Part shown: in pieces, positions 42,708 through 51,568 of the stretch
How positions within the stretch are numbered: the stretch's first letter is position 1
How the letters are laid out: each line of letters starts with the position of its first letter
NCBI GenBank assembly: GCA_900466605.1
Contig: UBMU01000039.1
Coordinates: forward strand, 1-52,990
Length of the DNA: 52,990 bases
Source: Hyphomicrobiales bacterium
GTDB taxonomy: Bacteria > Pseudomonadota > Alphaproteobacteria > Rhizobiales > Rhizobiaceae
Direction: 5' to 3'
Translations under genes and position numbers: made by a program
Notes under the pieces: model-generated
Database searches by the model: none
Told to the model about the DNA's origin: nothing
The model's input: only the letters and a program-made list of their open reading frames with translations

Positions 42708-43610
42708 TTACGTCATCCATTTGCGATGCTCAGCGAAGCGCTCAACAAGCAGGTCAACGAAAAGTCGGACCTTTGTCGGGAGGTGAGTTCTGTTCGGGTA
42801 GATCGCGTTGATCGCAAATTCAACCCCGCGATATTCAGGCATAAGCGTCACGAGACGGCCTTCCGCCAGATCTTCCGCCACGATAAAACTTGGAGCAAGC
42901 CACACGGCACGACCATTGACGGCTAGGAAGCGAAGCGTCTCGGCGCTATTGGAAAGTACCGTACCACGCACCTTAACTTGCGTCCGTTCACCGTTTTCGG
43001 TCTCGAAGTGCCATTCGTCGTTGTAGGGATAGTAGGAGTATTGCAGGCAGTTGTGGCTGATGAGATCGGCCGGCGTCTTTGGGGCCGTGTGTGCTTCGAG
43101 ATAGGAAGGCGAACAGACAAGTACGTGCCGCCACGGTGTTAGCTTACGGGCCACCAGGCTCGAGTCTGGAGACGGAATGGTACGTATTGACATATCGTAG
43201 CCATCCTCGATCAAGTCGACCATTCGCTCACCGGTGTTCATGTCGAGTGAAATCGAGGGATACATCGCGAGGAACTCGTCGATAACCGGGAGCAGAAAGC
43301 GCACGACGGCAGTTGTGGAATATACCTTCAGGACACCGCGGGGCGTCGTCGTCAAAGCTGCGGCTTCTCGATCGGCCTCGTCGAGGTCCGCGAGAACCTG
43401 CGCGGAACGGGCGTAGTAGAACTTGCCCGTCTCGGTGAGGCTGACTTTTCGCGTCGTGCGGTTCAGCAGTCTGACACCGAGCCTTTCCTCAAGCGACTGT
43501 ACGTGAGTGGCAACCATTGTGACAGACAGGTTGAGACGTCGTGCGGCGGCACTAAAGCCACCGCATTCGACGACCTTTCCGAACACCGAAAGGCTTGTTA
43601 GACGATCCAC
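42708..43610 (-). CDS. LysR-family regulator
   Basis: The 300-residue LysR protein has its winged helix at 1-60 (RRLNLSVTMVATHVQSLEER, then LNRTTRKVSLT) and an effector domain with GYDMSIRTIP, LISHNCLQYSYYPYND and FVDLLVERFAEHR. The start is GTG 43610, with AGGATGAGG just upstream. Unlike the other LysR genes in the window, its divergent neighbour is not an enzyme gene but the SyrB-like gene at 43904, 293 bp away. It could regulate that cluster, but the distance makes this uncertain. Confidence 0.9.
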   Translation of the reverse strand: MDRLTSLSVFGKVVECGGFSAAARRLNLSVTMVATHVQSLEERLGVRLLNRTTRKVSLTETGKFYYARSAQVLADLDEADREAAALTTTPRGVLKVYSTTAVVRFLLPVIDEFLAMYPSISLDMNTGERMVDLIEDGYDMSIRTIPSPDSSLVARKLTPWRHVLVCSPSYLEAHTAPKTPADLISHNCLQYSYYPYNDEWHFETENGERTQVKVRGTVLSNSAETLRFLAVNGRAVWLAPSFIVAEDLAEGRLVTLMPEYRGVEFAINAIYPNRTHLPTKVRLFVDLLVERFAEHRKWMT

Positions 43611-43903
43611 AGCCTCATCCTTTGCGATTTGAACTTAGGGTTCTTACCGATATACGCGGACCGTTAAACAAGGAAGCTGCGGGAGCTCAACGATTGAACA
43701 GCATGTGATGCTACATACGGAAACCGGGCGTACACTCTGCTCAGGAATATTAGGCAAGTAAGGGAGTCTTGGCTTTTTCTCGCCATTTTTGTTACACCGG
43801 TGTTGGGTTCGCGCATCAAATCCGCAGTCCACCTATTGCGCGTGTGTTGACTCCATCTTTCGCGCGGTTGAAAAGAACTTCTGGCTATTGAGGGAGATAA
43901 CTG

Positions 43904-44329
43904 ATGGCTGATGATACTAACGTAAGTTCCACTAGTGAAGTAGTCGCGCCGATCCCGGCTGAGACGCCGGCGCCAAAGAAGCAGCGTGCGCCACGCAAAC
44001 AGAAGGTCGCGGCCGAAGCAACCGCGGTAGCGGCACCTGTTGCGAAGTCCCCGAGGGGCCGTCGTAAGAAGTCTGTTGAGCAAGCCGTCGAAGTAAAGCC
44101 GGCGGTCGTAGAGGCACCGGTTGCCGCCAAGGGCAAGGCAAAGACTGCCGTTAAAGGTACCCGGAAGCTCGGGGCTGCCAAGCAAGCTACGAAGGTAGTT
44201 AAAGCTCCGGTGTCGGCAAGCGATGATCTTCTTCAGCTTGAGGAAGAGAACCAGAAGCTTCGCAAGACGCTCGCAGAGAAGCTGCGGACGGAAAACGCTG
44301 ACCTTCGCAAACGTCTCGGCCTCGCTTGA
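43904..44329 (+). CDS. SyrB-like protein lacking the central HTH; basic N-terminus plus zipper
   Basis: The 141-residue protein has a Lys/Ala/Pro-rich disordered N-terminus with basic clusters (KKQRAPRKQK, KSPRGRRKKS) resembling histone-H1-like tails, then a C-terminal coiled coil DLLQLEEENQKLRKTLAEKL followed by RTENADLRKRLGLA. Both ends resemble rhizobial SyrB, a protein described as lowering syrM expression in Sinorhizobium meliloti. From memory SyrB carries a transposase-type helix-turn-helix between these ends; it is absent here. A GAGGGAGATA site precedes the ATG. A T-tailed hairpin follows. The next two genes end with related coiled coils, so the product may dimerise with theirs. Confidence 0.7.
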   Translation: MADDTNVSSTSEVVAPIPAETPAPKKQRAPRKQKVAAEATAVAAPVAKSPRGRRKKSVEQAVEVKPAVVEAPVAAKGKAKTAVKGTRKLGAAKQATKVVKAPVSASDDLLQLEEENQKLRKTLAEKLRTENADLRKRLGLA

Positions 44330-44398
44330 CCTACGAGGGGCATGGCATCGGTTGCGAAATCGACCTCAGCCACTAGATTGTCTTTAGAACCACATCCG

Positions 44399-44425
44399 CC
44401 GGGCTCACAAAATGGGCCCGGTTTT
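44399..44425 (+). terminator. Rho-independent terminator after the SyrB-like gene
   Basis: CCGGGC (44399-44404) and GCCCGG (44416-44421) flank an 11-nt loop and are followed by TTTT. This separates the first SyrB-like gene from the next two, at least partly. Confidence 0.6.
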
Positions 44426-44474
44426 GTAAGCTGCGGCAACGTCGTGGTGGGATTTGCTCGAAGTTGGACGCACT

Positions 44475-45056
44475 ATGAAATCACCATGGAAATACCTGAC
44501 TCAATTGGCGTCGCGAGGAAAAGCGGTAGACCAAGAAAGCCCCATCGAGCGAAATGCCGAAACCGAAGTTATAGAAAGTGAAGAACAACCGACACCTGAC
44601 CCTGAAGCGATCTCTATTGATGCGTTCGATAGACACGACCAGGTTGAAGAGCGACCTGCTGATGTGGTAGCGTCGAGTTCGACAGGGGACGTCGAAGAAG
44701 CCACCGACCCTGGTGTGGTCCCGTCGGTCAACATTGAAATTGGTGCGAGCGAGCCAAATATTCAGTCTCATGCTGAAGAGCCGCCGCGGGCGCCTGCGCC
44801 AGTCGAGACAGAACAAAGAACATCACGAAGGAAGCCGGACGGCAAAAAAAAGGACAGAAGTGACGTAGTCACGCTGGATCCTTCTGCGTCAAAGCAACCT
44901 CCGACCGTCCAATCGAAATCGGCTCCAGAGACCTTTGCCGATCGGGCGGTCGGGCTGGACAACGAAATCAAGCAACTGAGATGCCAGTTAGCTGAAAAAC
45001 TGCATTTGCAGAATGCTCAGCTTAGGAAGATGCTTGAGAGATTCGGCGCATCCTGA
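44475..45056 (+). CDS. Acidic coiled-coil protein, second of the SyrB-like triplet
   Basis: The 193-residue protein has a short basic start (MKSPWKYLTQLASRGKA), a long acidic Pro/Glu/Asp-rich disordered middle and a basic patch (SRRKPDGKKKDRS). It ends in a zipper, LDNEIKQLRCQLAEKLHLQN then AQLRKMLERFGAS, matching the ends of the genes before and after it. It has no domain in between. The start has a weak ribosome site; a TTG-type start at 44454 is possible. It is 31 bp before the third gene and probably co-transcribed with it. The opposite charge to the first protein suggests a heteromeric partner (inference). Confidence 0.6.
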   Translation: MKSPWKYLTQLASRGKAVDQESPIERNAETEVIESEEQPTPDPEAISIDAFDRHDQVEERPADVVASSSTGDVEEATDPGVVPSVNIEIGASEPNIQSHAEEPPRAPAPVETEQRTSRRKPDGKKKDRSDVVTLDPSASKQPPTVQSKSAPETFADRAVGLDNEIKQLRCQLAEKLHLQNAQLRKMLERFGAS

Positions 45057-45087
45057 GTTCGCCTCACATTCTCAAGGACTAGTAGTT

Positions 45088-45651
45088 ATGAAAACACAAC
45101 AACGAAAATTCGTTGTCGAATTCAAATCGACACGGCGCCGCACGAAAGCTGCGCCGGCCTCGATCTGGGGCGGCACTGATCTCAAGGCTCTCGCGCGTGA
45201 GACGGAGGCGGACGCGCCACATCTTTTTGGGCAGGCTCCAGCTACAGAGATCGTCGTCAATAAACGCGAGCGTGCCCAGGAACCTACTGCCATCCTTTCG
45301 GAGGAATTTGAGGTCGCCAGCGCTGAGCCGACCTCGGTTGCAGTTCCTGAGATGGCCATGCCCGAGCCGATTGAGACTGAGACGGAAGTAATCTCGAGTC
45401 CGCAGCCTGTGCCGGTTCAATCGGAGCCGTCGTCTCCGAAACTACCCATGCGTCGGCGCAAAGTGCGTGTCGCTGATAGAAGCCGCAAGACCGGTGGAAT
45501 TGTGCGGTCGAGTGATGCACAAGCTGCAGGCGCGATCGACGAGTTGGATACCCTAGAAGACGAAAATAGGCGGTTGAAAGACCTTCTTGCAGCACAGCTT
45601 CGCGAAGAGAACGTTCGCCTTGAAATGATGCTTCACCGGTTCGGCGGATGA
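45088..45651 (+). CDS. Coiled-coil protein, third of the SyrB-like triplet
   Basis: The 187-residue protein has a basic start (MKTQQRKFVVEFKSTRRRTK), an acidic Glu/Pro-rich middle, a basic patch (RRRKVRVADRSRKTGG) and the same C-terminal zipper pattern, LDTLEDENRRLKDLLAAQLR then EENVRLEMMLHRFGG. AAGGA precedes the ATG. It is the last gene of the cluster, followed by a hairpin at 45685. The RFG ending is shared with the second protein. Function is unknown; regulation through coiled-coil pairing is inferred. Confidence 0.62.
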   Translation: MKTQQRKFVVEFKSTRRRTKAAPASIWGGTDLKALARETEADAPHLFGQAPATEIVVNKRERAQEPTAILSEEFEVASAEPTSVAVPEMAMPEPIETETEVISSPQPVPVQSEPSSPKLPMRRRKVRVADRSRKTGGIVRSSDAQAAGAIDELDTLEDENRRLKDLLAAQLREENVRLEMMLHRFGG

Positions 45652-45684
45652 CGGATCACATTAGTACTTTGCGATACCGGCATG

Positions 45685-45703
45685 ACGGCACGATTGGTGC
45701 CGT
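45685..45703 (+). terminator. Hairpin after the SyrB-like triplet
   Basis: ACGGCAC-gattg-GTGCCGT, a 7-bp stem 34 nt after the stop of the third gene. No T-run close by. Confidence 0.45.
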
Positions 45704-46053
45704 TGCGGGGGTTTGCAAACACGCTTGATCCACGCGCCCCTAACGTCGGTTGATACTGATGTTACCTACGGCCGTTGTCTGTCGCGCACTACATAACTCA
45801 TCCTACAGGAAGCAACGTTTGTAGCGGTGGCATAGGTTGTTTCTGGCAGGAGCTGCTTTGGCCCGAAGGACGACGTTGACGGAGTTGACGAACGGCCAGC
45901 TCAACCCATGGCGCGCGGGCACTGGTGCGCGCCTTGGAGCGTGCAGTACTTTCGACGGCCTCATCAATGGCATAGGGAGCAGGGTTAGACGGGTGTCCAG
46001 GGATGGGCGCCACCATATCCAACGTCATTTTGAGACATTGCTTTCCGGCCATA
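45704..46053. other. Gap between convergent genes
   Basis: No gene supported; a minus frame at 45798-46079 lacks a ribosome site and a family. Confidence 0.35.
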
Positions 46054-46866
46054 TCATCGGCGGACGAGCTCTGCCGCATGTTCTTCCATCCAGGAAATTT
46101 CTAGCGCACCCTCATCGAGCACGCCACGATGCTCCAATTCCATCTCCCATGCAGAACCCGCTGCTGCGAGATTGCGCATATGTTGCTGCATTTTGCGAAC
46201 CCGCCCAATTGCTGTCAGCATAGTGTCAATGTGAGGCGCTATTTCATAGGCTTCAAGCAACAATTGAAAACGCCGAGCTTTATTGTCGACGCCTATCGGC
46301 AAGCCATGCGCCTTGCACTTCTCGTCGCGCCAAAATGGTACCCACCGCCAGGCAGCGAATCCAACATCAACTGAACGCGGCCCTGGCGCCGCTGCATCCC
46401 AGTCGATAAACGCCACGGGGAGGCCTGCTTGAAAGACGGTATTCCATGGCGGCAGGTCATTGTGGCAGATCGTCTCCAAAGGTGGCGTTGGTTCAAGCCG
46501 CCACTCGCGATCATTCGATGGAAAGCTGGCTGCTGCATCGTGGTACGATCGCAGCAATTGCCCGAGGCGAGCCAGAACACGATCGGTCCAGACATAGTCT
46601 GGAAGCCTGATGTCAAAGCGGCCGCCTTGATCGGTAACGAACCCTTCACCGTTGCCAACGTCGCCCTCGATATAGGTGAGAACTTCTCGCCCCAGATCAT
46701 CAAAGCCGAGTGCACGGGGCGCCCGGTCGAACCCCTCGCGTTCAAGGTGGCGCAGAAGGTCAAGAACGGTGGGAGACCAAGCGCGTCGGACGCGACGCAC
46801 CGTCTTGCCAACGCGAACGACGCTCGAGTCTGTGCCGCCTTTGAGAACAATTTCTGGTTCGGCCAT
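46054..46866 (-). CDS. Aminoglycoside phosphotransferase-like kinase (APH family)
   Basis: The 270-residue protein has the APH/ChoK-like kinase motifs: Brenner's motif CHNDLPPWNTVF near 163-174 with catalytic Asp, and FIDWDAA with the metal-binding Asp about 20 residues later. The N-lobe (VLKGGTDSSVVRVGKTVRR) is short. The family phosphorylates aminoglycosides, choline, homoserine or other small molecules; which one cannot be read, and a resistance role should not be assumed. The ribosome site is weak. It converges with the SyrB-like cluster. Confidence 0.85.
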   Translation of the reverse strand: MAEPEIVLKGGTDSSVVRVGKTVRRVRRAWSPTVLDLLRHLEREGFDRAPRALGFDDLGREVLTYIEGDVGNGEGFVTDQGGRFDIRLPDYVWTDRVLARLGQLLRSYHDAAASFPSNDREWRLEPTPPLETICHNDLPPWNTVFQAGLPVAFIDWDAAAPGPRSVDVGFAAWRWVPFWRDEKCKAHGLPIGVDNKARRFQLLLEAYEIAPHIDTMLTAIGRVRKMQQHMRNLAAAGSAWEMELEHRGVLDEGALEISWMEEHAAELVRR

Positions 46867-46975
46867 TCAGTATCTTAGGCTTTTGCCAATCGACGGGTCA
46901 ACGAGAGACGTTCGACATGGCGCGAAGGCAAAACAGACGCTTCACCGTATTGTGTCCAGTTACTGGAGCGGTCGC

Positions 46976-47008
46976 CTCGTCTGAGGGGGCCTCCCCTCAA
47001 AAGACGAG
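46976..47008. repeat. Nested inverted repeat in the intergenic region
   Basis: CTCGTCT-GAGGGG-gcct-CCCCTC-aaa-AGACGAG forms two stacked stems of 7 and 6 bp with a 3-nt bulge, about 110 bp upstream of the APH-like gene. It may be a terminator or an IS-type end; no partner copy was found. Confidence 0.5.
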
Positions 47009-47489
47009 TTTGCTCGAACAGCGAGCGGCTACATAATCTGGGCTGGTGGACTGACCAGAGCAAGTGGGGACACGACATGGATTGTCGTCTAACGGCGCAG
47101 TCGGGCGTGCACGAAAACGCCAAGGTATCTCGCCGACAGGTTCTGACCAGCAGTGTCGCGTTTGCAGCGTCTCATGGAAGCAGTGCGTCTGACGTTTTTC
47201 TCTCCACCGGCAACCGTCGATCAGTCGTTGTTATTCGGGCTTGGGGACTAGACCAAGGACCGCGGACCCCGGTGCGATAGAGCGATGCGTAAGGTGTCTG
47301 AGAGACGGCGATCGGCTCGAAAACAAATCGAGGAAGACAGCAACGACGCTGGTCACGCTCTGGAGAACCCTGCGATTCAAGAAAGGCGGTCGATAACTTT
47401 CTACAACAGCATCCGGAAATAGGGTAAAACGAGGTGATCGTCGGCGGCTGTCAGTAACAGATCCCGTCGAATAACGAGGAGGCCCGAAA
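47009..47489. other. Non-coding stretch before the lipoprotein gene
   Basis: No supported gene: the short frames lack ribosome sites. The end of this stretch carries the lipoprotein's leader. Confidence 0.35.
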
Positions 47490-47777
47490 ATGATCCAAGT
47501 AATTGCGGTGGCAATGGCGGCAGCTATCATTGCAGGATGCTCGGTCGCTTCGGGCTCCTATCCGGCTGTAGGATATGCGCCTATCCCCGGCAGCATAACC
47601 TATGGCGGCCAGCCGCGAACGAAGCTGACGAAGTCGCCGATCGGCTCCTCGTTCCCCCATACGTTCATCGATCAGACGGGGCGAGAGGTCGAGGAGATCT
47701 ATATCATCCAACCGGATCGGTCACTGCTAATCGCCCAGCGACACTATCGGCCATTCTTGGCCTGGAGCAGGCGCTAG
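47490..47777 (+). CDS. Small lipoprotein
   Basis: The 95-residue precursor has a lipoprotein signal peptide with lipobox IIAGCS (Cys17). The mature part has a Gly/Ser/Tyr-rich start, then FIDQTGREVEEIYIIQPDRS and an HYRPFLAW end, resembling small beta-rich envelope proteins. GAGGAGG 8 nt before ATG is strong. It is isolated; function unknown. Confidence 0.75.
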   Translation: MIQVIAVAMAAAIIAGCSVASGSYPAVGYAPIPGSITYGGQPRTKLTKSPIGSSFPHTFIDQTGREVEEIYIIQPDRSLLIAQRHYRPFLAWSRR

Positions 47778-48284
47778 GCAATCCCGAGAACAGATCGTCT
47801 CCGTCCAGGGGCCTCTAAGGCTCGGTGAGAATCCCCAGGTGGACCGCGGGGGATTGGCTATTTCGGCAGTGCGCGGTGGGCTCAATTGGGAGTGCACGCA
47901 ATGGTCATCGGTGTTCCTGTCGCACCTTGACCAAGGTGCTATTGGCTCAAGGTCATCAGCCCATTCCGATGCGCCGCGAGGTAAAGGGTGCGTTCCCCCA
48001 GCCACCCTATCGCCAGCCCGCTGCCATCCGCGTCTCCAGGCCAACTTAAAGGTCTTTGATCGGTCATAAGGTGTGGTCGCCCCGTCCTCGAGTGGCGTCA
48101 TCTATTGTTCGTTCAAAGCTGTGCCCTGATCTACTGCGGTTGCCGGTCCTCGCTCGGGTAGATCGAGAAAAGACCTAGCAATGTTGAGGGTTCCCGTTGG
48201 CCGTGACCAGGGTCAGCATTGCACGCCAATCCCCAGAATAGATCCAGGCCGGCAATAGTGGATCCCAGTCAAGGATCTTCGCGC
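47778..48284. other. Gap between convergent genes
   Basis: No supported gene, terminator or repeat is recognised in these 507 bp. Confidence 0.35.
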
Positions 48285-50027
48285 TCACTCAGGCAAGCCG
48301 GCCATACGGTACCCCTCGACCAGGCGCCGCACCGTCTCTATGTCACGGGCGGGTTGCGCAGCTGCCCAGTGTGCGATTGTGAATTTTGGCGTCGCCTCCA
48401 TGAACAGAGCTGCCTCACGCGCCGCTTCGTCCTTGCGGCCGAGTTGGGCAAGGCTGGCAGCCAGTATTCGACGCGAGGCGCTGCGGTAGGTAGCCTCGAT
48501 ACGCAACGTCTCGACGGCTTTCTCGTATCGACCAGCTGCGTAATAGGCGAGCCCCAGCTCCCAGTAATACCAGCCTGGAGGACGCGGGTTAAGCCGGAGT
48601 GCGCGCATGATGCCGTCTATTGCTTCCAATGGCTGGTCAGCATAAACGGTGAGTTCCGACCACATGACGAGTGCGTCCGTGTTGTTTGGCTCAAGCCTGA
48701 AGGCAACCTCAAACTCTTTGTCTGATGCTGACCATAGTTTTTCGTAGGCAAGCAAATAGCCCAGAACCCAATGTGCTGCTGCATCGCTTTCATCCAATTG
48801 CACCGCTCGATGAGCCAACTCTAATGCCCGCGACCGGGTTTCGTCTGACGGGTCGATGCTGTGGGCCCATAGCTGCCAGTGCACGAAGGCGAGCCAGCGG
48901 GTAGCCTCTGCATATTCTGGTTCGATCCGGATCGCTCGCTCCAACAAAATCCGGGCCTCGCGGATGGCTTCAGGGAAACTCGTGAAGGATGAGATCAAAC
49001 TGCGCCCACGGACGCAGGTGTCGTAGGCCTCAAGGCTCTTTGGACGTTTTCGCGGTGGCAGCTCCACCAATTGTCCAACGAGCGCCTCTACGATTTTACC
49101 GATGACTTCGTCCTGAACGCTAAAGATGTCTTCGAGGTTCCGGTCGAAGCGCTCCGCCCACAGGTGACCACCTCCGATCGCATCGATGAGCTGGACGTTG
49201 ATCCGCATTCTCCCTGCTGCCCGCCGTGCGCTGCCCTCAAGAATGTAGCGCACGCCGAGATCGCGAGCGATTACACGGACGTCAATTGATCTTCCCTTGT
49301 AGGCGAAGGTCGAGTGACGGGCGATGACGAACAAGCCAGCATTCCTCGAAAGGTCAGTGATTAGGTCTTCCGTTAACCCATCAGTGAACGCGTCCTGGCC
49401 GACGTCGCCACTCAAGTTGGTAAATGGCAACACGGCGATGGAAGGCTTCGCAGGTAATGGAAGCGGGGTTAGCTCTTTCTGAAAAATTTCGGTGACGTTT
49501 TCGGAGAGCACGCGATAGACATGCACCGGTTCGCCAATGTTCTTCAGAGCCTTCGGTCCAAGATCATCGAAGCCGAGCGCAAGCTTGCGATTGACCTGAT
49601 CGCGGATACCCGCCGAAACATAGATAGTCCCGGGCTCCGCGATGGCTTGCAGACGCGCGGCGATATTAACGCCGTCACCATAGAGGTCACTGCCGTCTAT
49701 GACGACATCGCTGAGATTGATCCCGATGCGCAATACGATGTGCCGCGTCGCCGGCAGGGCAACGTTTGCATCCGCCATCTTCTCCTGCAACTCGATCGCG
49801 GCGGACAGGGCGTTGACTGCGCTTGCAAACTCCAGGAGAACACCGTCTCCCATCACTTTGACAATACGTCCACCATGCGCCCGCACGATGGGCTGGAGAA
49901 TGGTCGCACGGCGCTCCTTCAGGGTCGCCAGTGTCGCAACCTCGTCGGCCTCCATTAAACGCGAGTAACCAACGACGTCGGCGACGACGATTGCTGCAAG
50001 ACGGCGCTTGGGGCGTTCTTCGGTCAT
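48285..50027 (-). CDS. Class III adenylate/guanylate cyclase with TolB-like and TPR-like regions
   Basis: The 580-residue protein begins with a class III cyclase domain (about 8-170): RLAAIVVADVVGYSRLMEAD with metal Asp, VKVMGDGVLLEF and LRIGINLSDVVIDGSDLYGD, then NIAARLQ. After a linker comes a TolB-like FlgO-type segment (about 195-300: KPSIAVLPFTNLSGD, DGLTEDLITDLSRN, RYILEGSARR) and a helical region with TPR-like repeats to the end (RAIRIEPEYAEATRWLAFVH, ALRLNPRPPGWYYWELGLAY). This is a common rhizobial cyclase layout. It lacks membrane segments. The start at 50027 fits the cyclase domain; upstream extension to 50255 has no family sequence. It follows the P-loop kinase gene by 121 bp in the same direction. 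Confidence 0.85.
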   Translation of the reverse strand: MTEERPKRRLAAIVVADVVGYSRLMEADEVATLATLKERRATILQPIVRAHGGRIVKVMGDGVLLEFASAVNALSAAIELQEKMADANVALPATRHIVLRIGINLSDVVIDGSDLYGDGVNIAARLQAIAEPGTIYVSAGIRDQVNRKLALGFDDLGPKALKNIGEPVHVYRVLSENVTEIFQKELTPLPLPAKPSIAVLPFTNLSGDVGQDAFTDGLTEDLITDLSRNAGLFVIARHSTFAYKGRSIDVRVIARDLGVRYILEGSARRAAGRMRINVQLIDAIGGGHLWAERFDRNLEDIFSVQDEVIGKIVEALVGQLVELPPRKRPKSLEAYDTCVRGRSLISSFTSFPEAIREARILLERAIRIEPEYAEATRWLAFVHWQLWAHSIDPSDETRSRALELAHRAVQLDESDAAAHWVLGYLLAYEKLWSASDKEFEVAFRLEPNNTDALVMWSELTVYADQPLEAIDGIMRALRLNPRPPGWYYWELGLAYYAAGRYEKAVETLRIEATYRSASRRILAASLAQLGRKDEAAREAALFMEATPKFTIAHWAAAQPARDIETVRRLVEGYRMAGLPE

Positions 50028-50148
50028 TGGGACACTTACCCGAGGAAGTGGCAATGCGACATGATATTTGGCCCTCGGGTCGAAGTCCATCTCGGCCGCT
50101 TGCCAGTGCCTCTTTGCATAAAGGCCTGTGGGCGCAGCTACTTCTGCT

Positions 50149-50679
50149 TCAATCAGCCCTCGCGCACCTGGCGAGGATATGGTCGACAACTGAGGAGACC
50201 GGAGCGGTAGCATTGATGGGCGTGGCGTTCTTGGGAACGTCTTCGTTCGCAGCATGGAGGCGCATAATCAATTCCTGTTCAGCAGGCTTTCCACCGAATT
50301 CGTGCTCTGGTCTGCTGGTAAGGCGCATCATCAATGTTTCCGGATCCACTTCCAAAACGAAAACGTTGTCAAACAGTTGAATGAACTGATGAAAATTCCT
50401 TGAGCCCCCGCACAGGAACGAACTCGTATGGCTTGGGTCGGTTATCAACCTTTTTACTTTATCTACATCCCAAAGGTGGTGTTCATGAGCAAAGGCCACG
50501 TCCGACATACTCTGCCTATCTGTCGAGCCATCCAGTGGCTTCCCCGTCAGTGGGTCGCCTTGATAAGCCAGTTCACGGTCACCGTGAATGACGTGGTAAC
50601 CTCGCCGCTGCAGTTCGGTTGCAACTGAGGTCTTACCAGTTCCCGAAACGCCTTCGATCAAATAATTCCTGATACCCAT
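50149..50679 (-). CDS. P-loop small-molecule kinase-like ATPase
   Basis: The 176-residue protein has Walker A GVSGTGKTS at 10-18 and the NMP-kinase/shikimate-kinase-like order: HGDRELAYQGDP, then SSFLCGGSRNFHQFIQ and FVLEVDPETLMMRLTSRPEH at the strand-lid region, with conserved Arg. It is likely a kinase of a small molecule, but the acceptor is not readable. GAGAAG precedes the ATG. It lies 121 bp before the cyclase gene in the same direction and may be co-transcribed, though no functional link is evident. Confidence 0.78.
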   Translation of the reverse strand: MGIRNYLIEGVSGTGKTSVATELQRRGYHVIHGDRELAYQGDPLTGKPLDGSTDRQSMSDVAFAHEHHLWDVDKVKRLITDPSHTSSFLCGGSRNFHQFIQLFDNVFVLEVDPETLMMRLTSRPEHEFGGKPAEQELIMRLHAANEDVPKNATPINATAPVSSVVDHILARCARAD

Positions 50680-51379
50680 TTTGCTTCTCGTTGATAGAGC
50701 CGCCTGTCGTTCGGCTCATCGAATTGCCATTACTGCCTAGGCTACCAGATTTACACGTCAATTCTCGTGACCGTATGTGATTGCCGTGACCGTGGAGCCA
50801 GCAGCAATGTCAGGCAACTTTCTGGGCCGTTGCTATCTCTGGGGAGGAAATCAATAAACATGCGGATGTGACCTGACCTGCCCGCATGACCGCTGCCTGT
50901 CGGTGATGAATGGCGCCTTGAAGACGCCCGATGGGAACCGCGCTGAAGTTATCGGTGGTTGAGCCAGGCTTTATTGTCGAGAGGTATCGACCTGTGTTTC
51001 AGGGTGCACCAGAATGAGCAGATGAGACGGCCGATGTCTAGCGGCAAGCGGGTTGCTCAAACACTGACCGCAAGTCCAGGACACGGATGCTCCCGTGCAG
51101 CAGAGGGGGCACTTTTGACAATTAGGATCGTTGCTTTTGAATGCCCGGCGCTGCGGGTTCTCAAATCCTACCCAACAGTTTCGGCACCTCCGTTTTGGGG
51201 CGGCGCTTCGCCAGTGTGGCGGCCGACCTCGTGTCCACGCAGCGGCTAAATTTTCGGGGTGTCGCGGAAAGTTGAAGCAACTGCGGGAGCGATATGAAAA
51301 GGCAAATCAGAAATTGCATTTTGTGCATTGCAGCAAGCAATAATTAGCGGTACATTTTTTTGCCGCTAGGACGCTGCCA
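50680..51379. other. Non-coding stretch, one zinc-ribbon-like remnant possible
   Basis: A plus frame at 51131-51343 contains RRCGFSNPTQQFRHLRFGAA and then RQCGGRP, similar to small zinc-ribbon proteins, but the first CxxC pair appears only after a one-base shift and there is no ribosome site. I treat it as a possible decayed gene only. Confidence 0.3.
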
Positions 51380-51568
51380 ATGGACGAAAGCAATATCGCG
51401 CAATTGATCTTCACATTGAGCGTCGCCCGGGAAATTGCGTCCTTGCAAGGTCCTGATTTCGACCTCGTTGTTTACAGGCTCCAGCAGGCCATTGAGGAGA
51501 CCAAAGATCAGGCGCTCAAGTATGGAATTGTGATCGAGATAGACCCGACGTCAGAGCAGGTACAATAG
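51380..51568 (+). CDS. Small helical protein
   Basis: The 62-residue acidic product MDESNIAQLIFTLSVAREIA... is predicted helical and then strand-forming (IVIEIDP). AGGA about 8 nt before ATG supports it. No signal peptide or membrane segment; family not recognised. Confidence 0.5.
   Translation: MDESNIAQLIFTLSVAREIASLQGPDFDLVVYRLQQAIEETKDQALKYGIVIEIDPTSEQVQ

Noticed and set aside
46054..46866. Aminoglycoside resistance gene
   Set aside because: Only the general APH kinase motifs are visible; the substrate cannot be told from sequence.
47077..47280. 67-residue plus frame between the APH-like gene and the lipoprotein gene
   Set aside because: No ribosome site or family.
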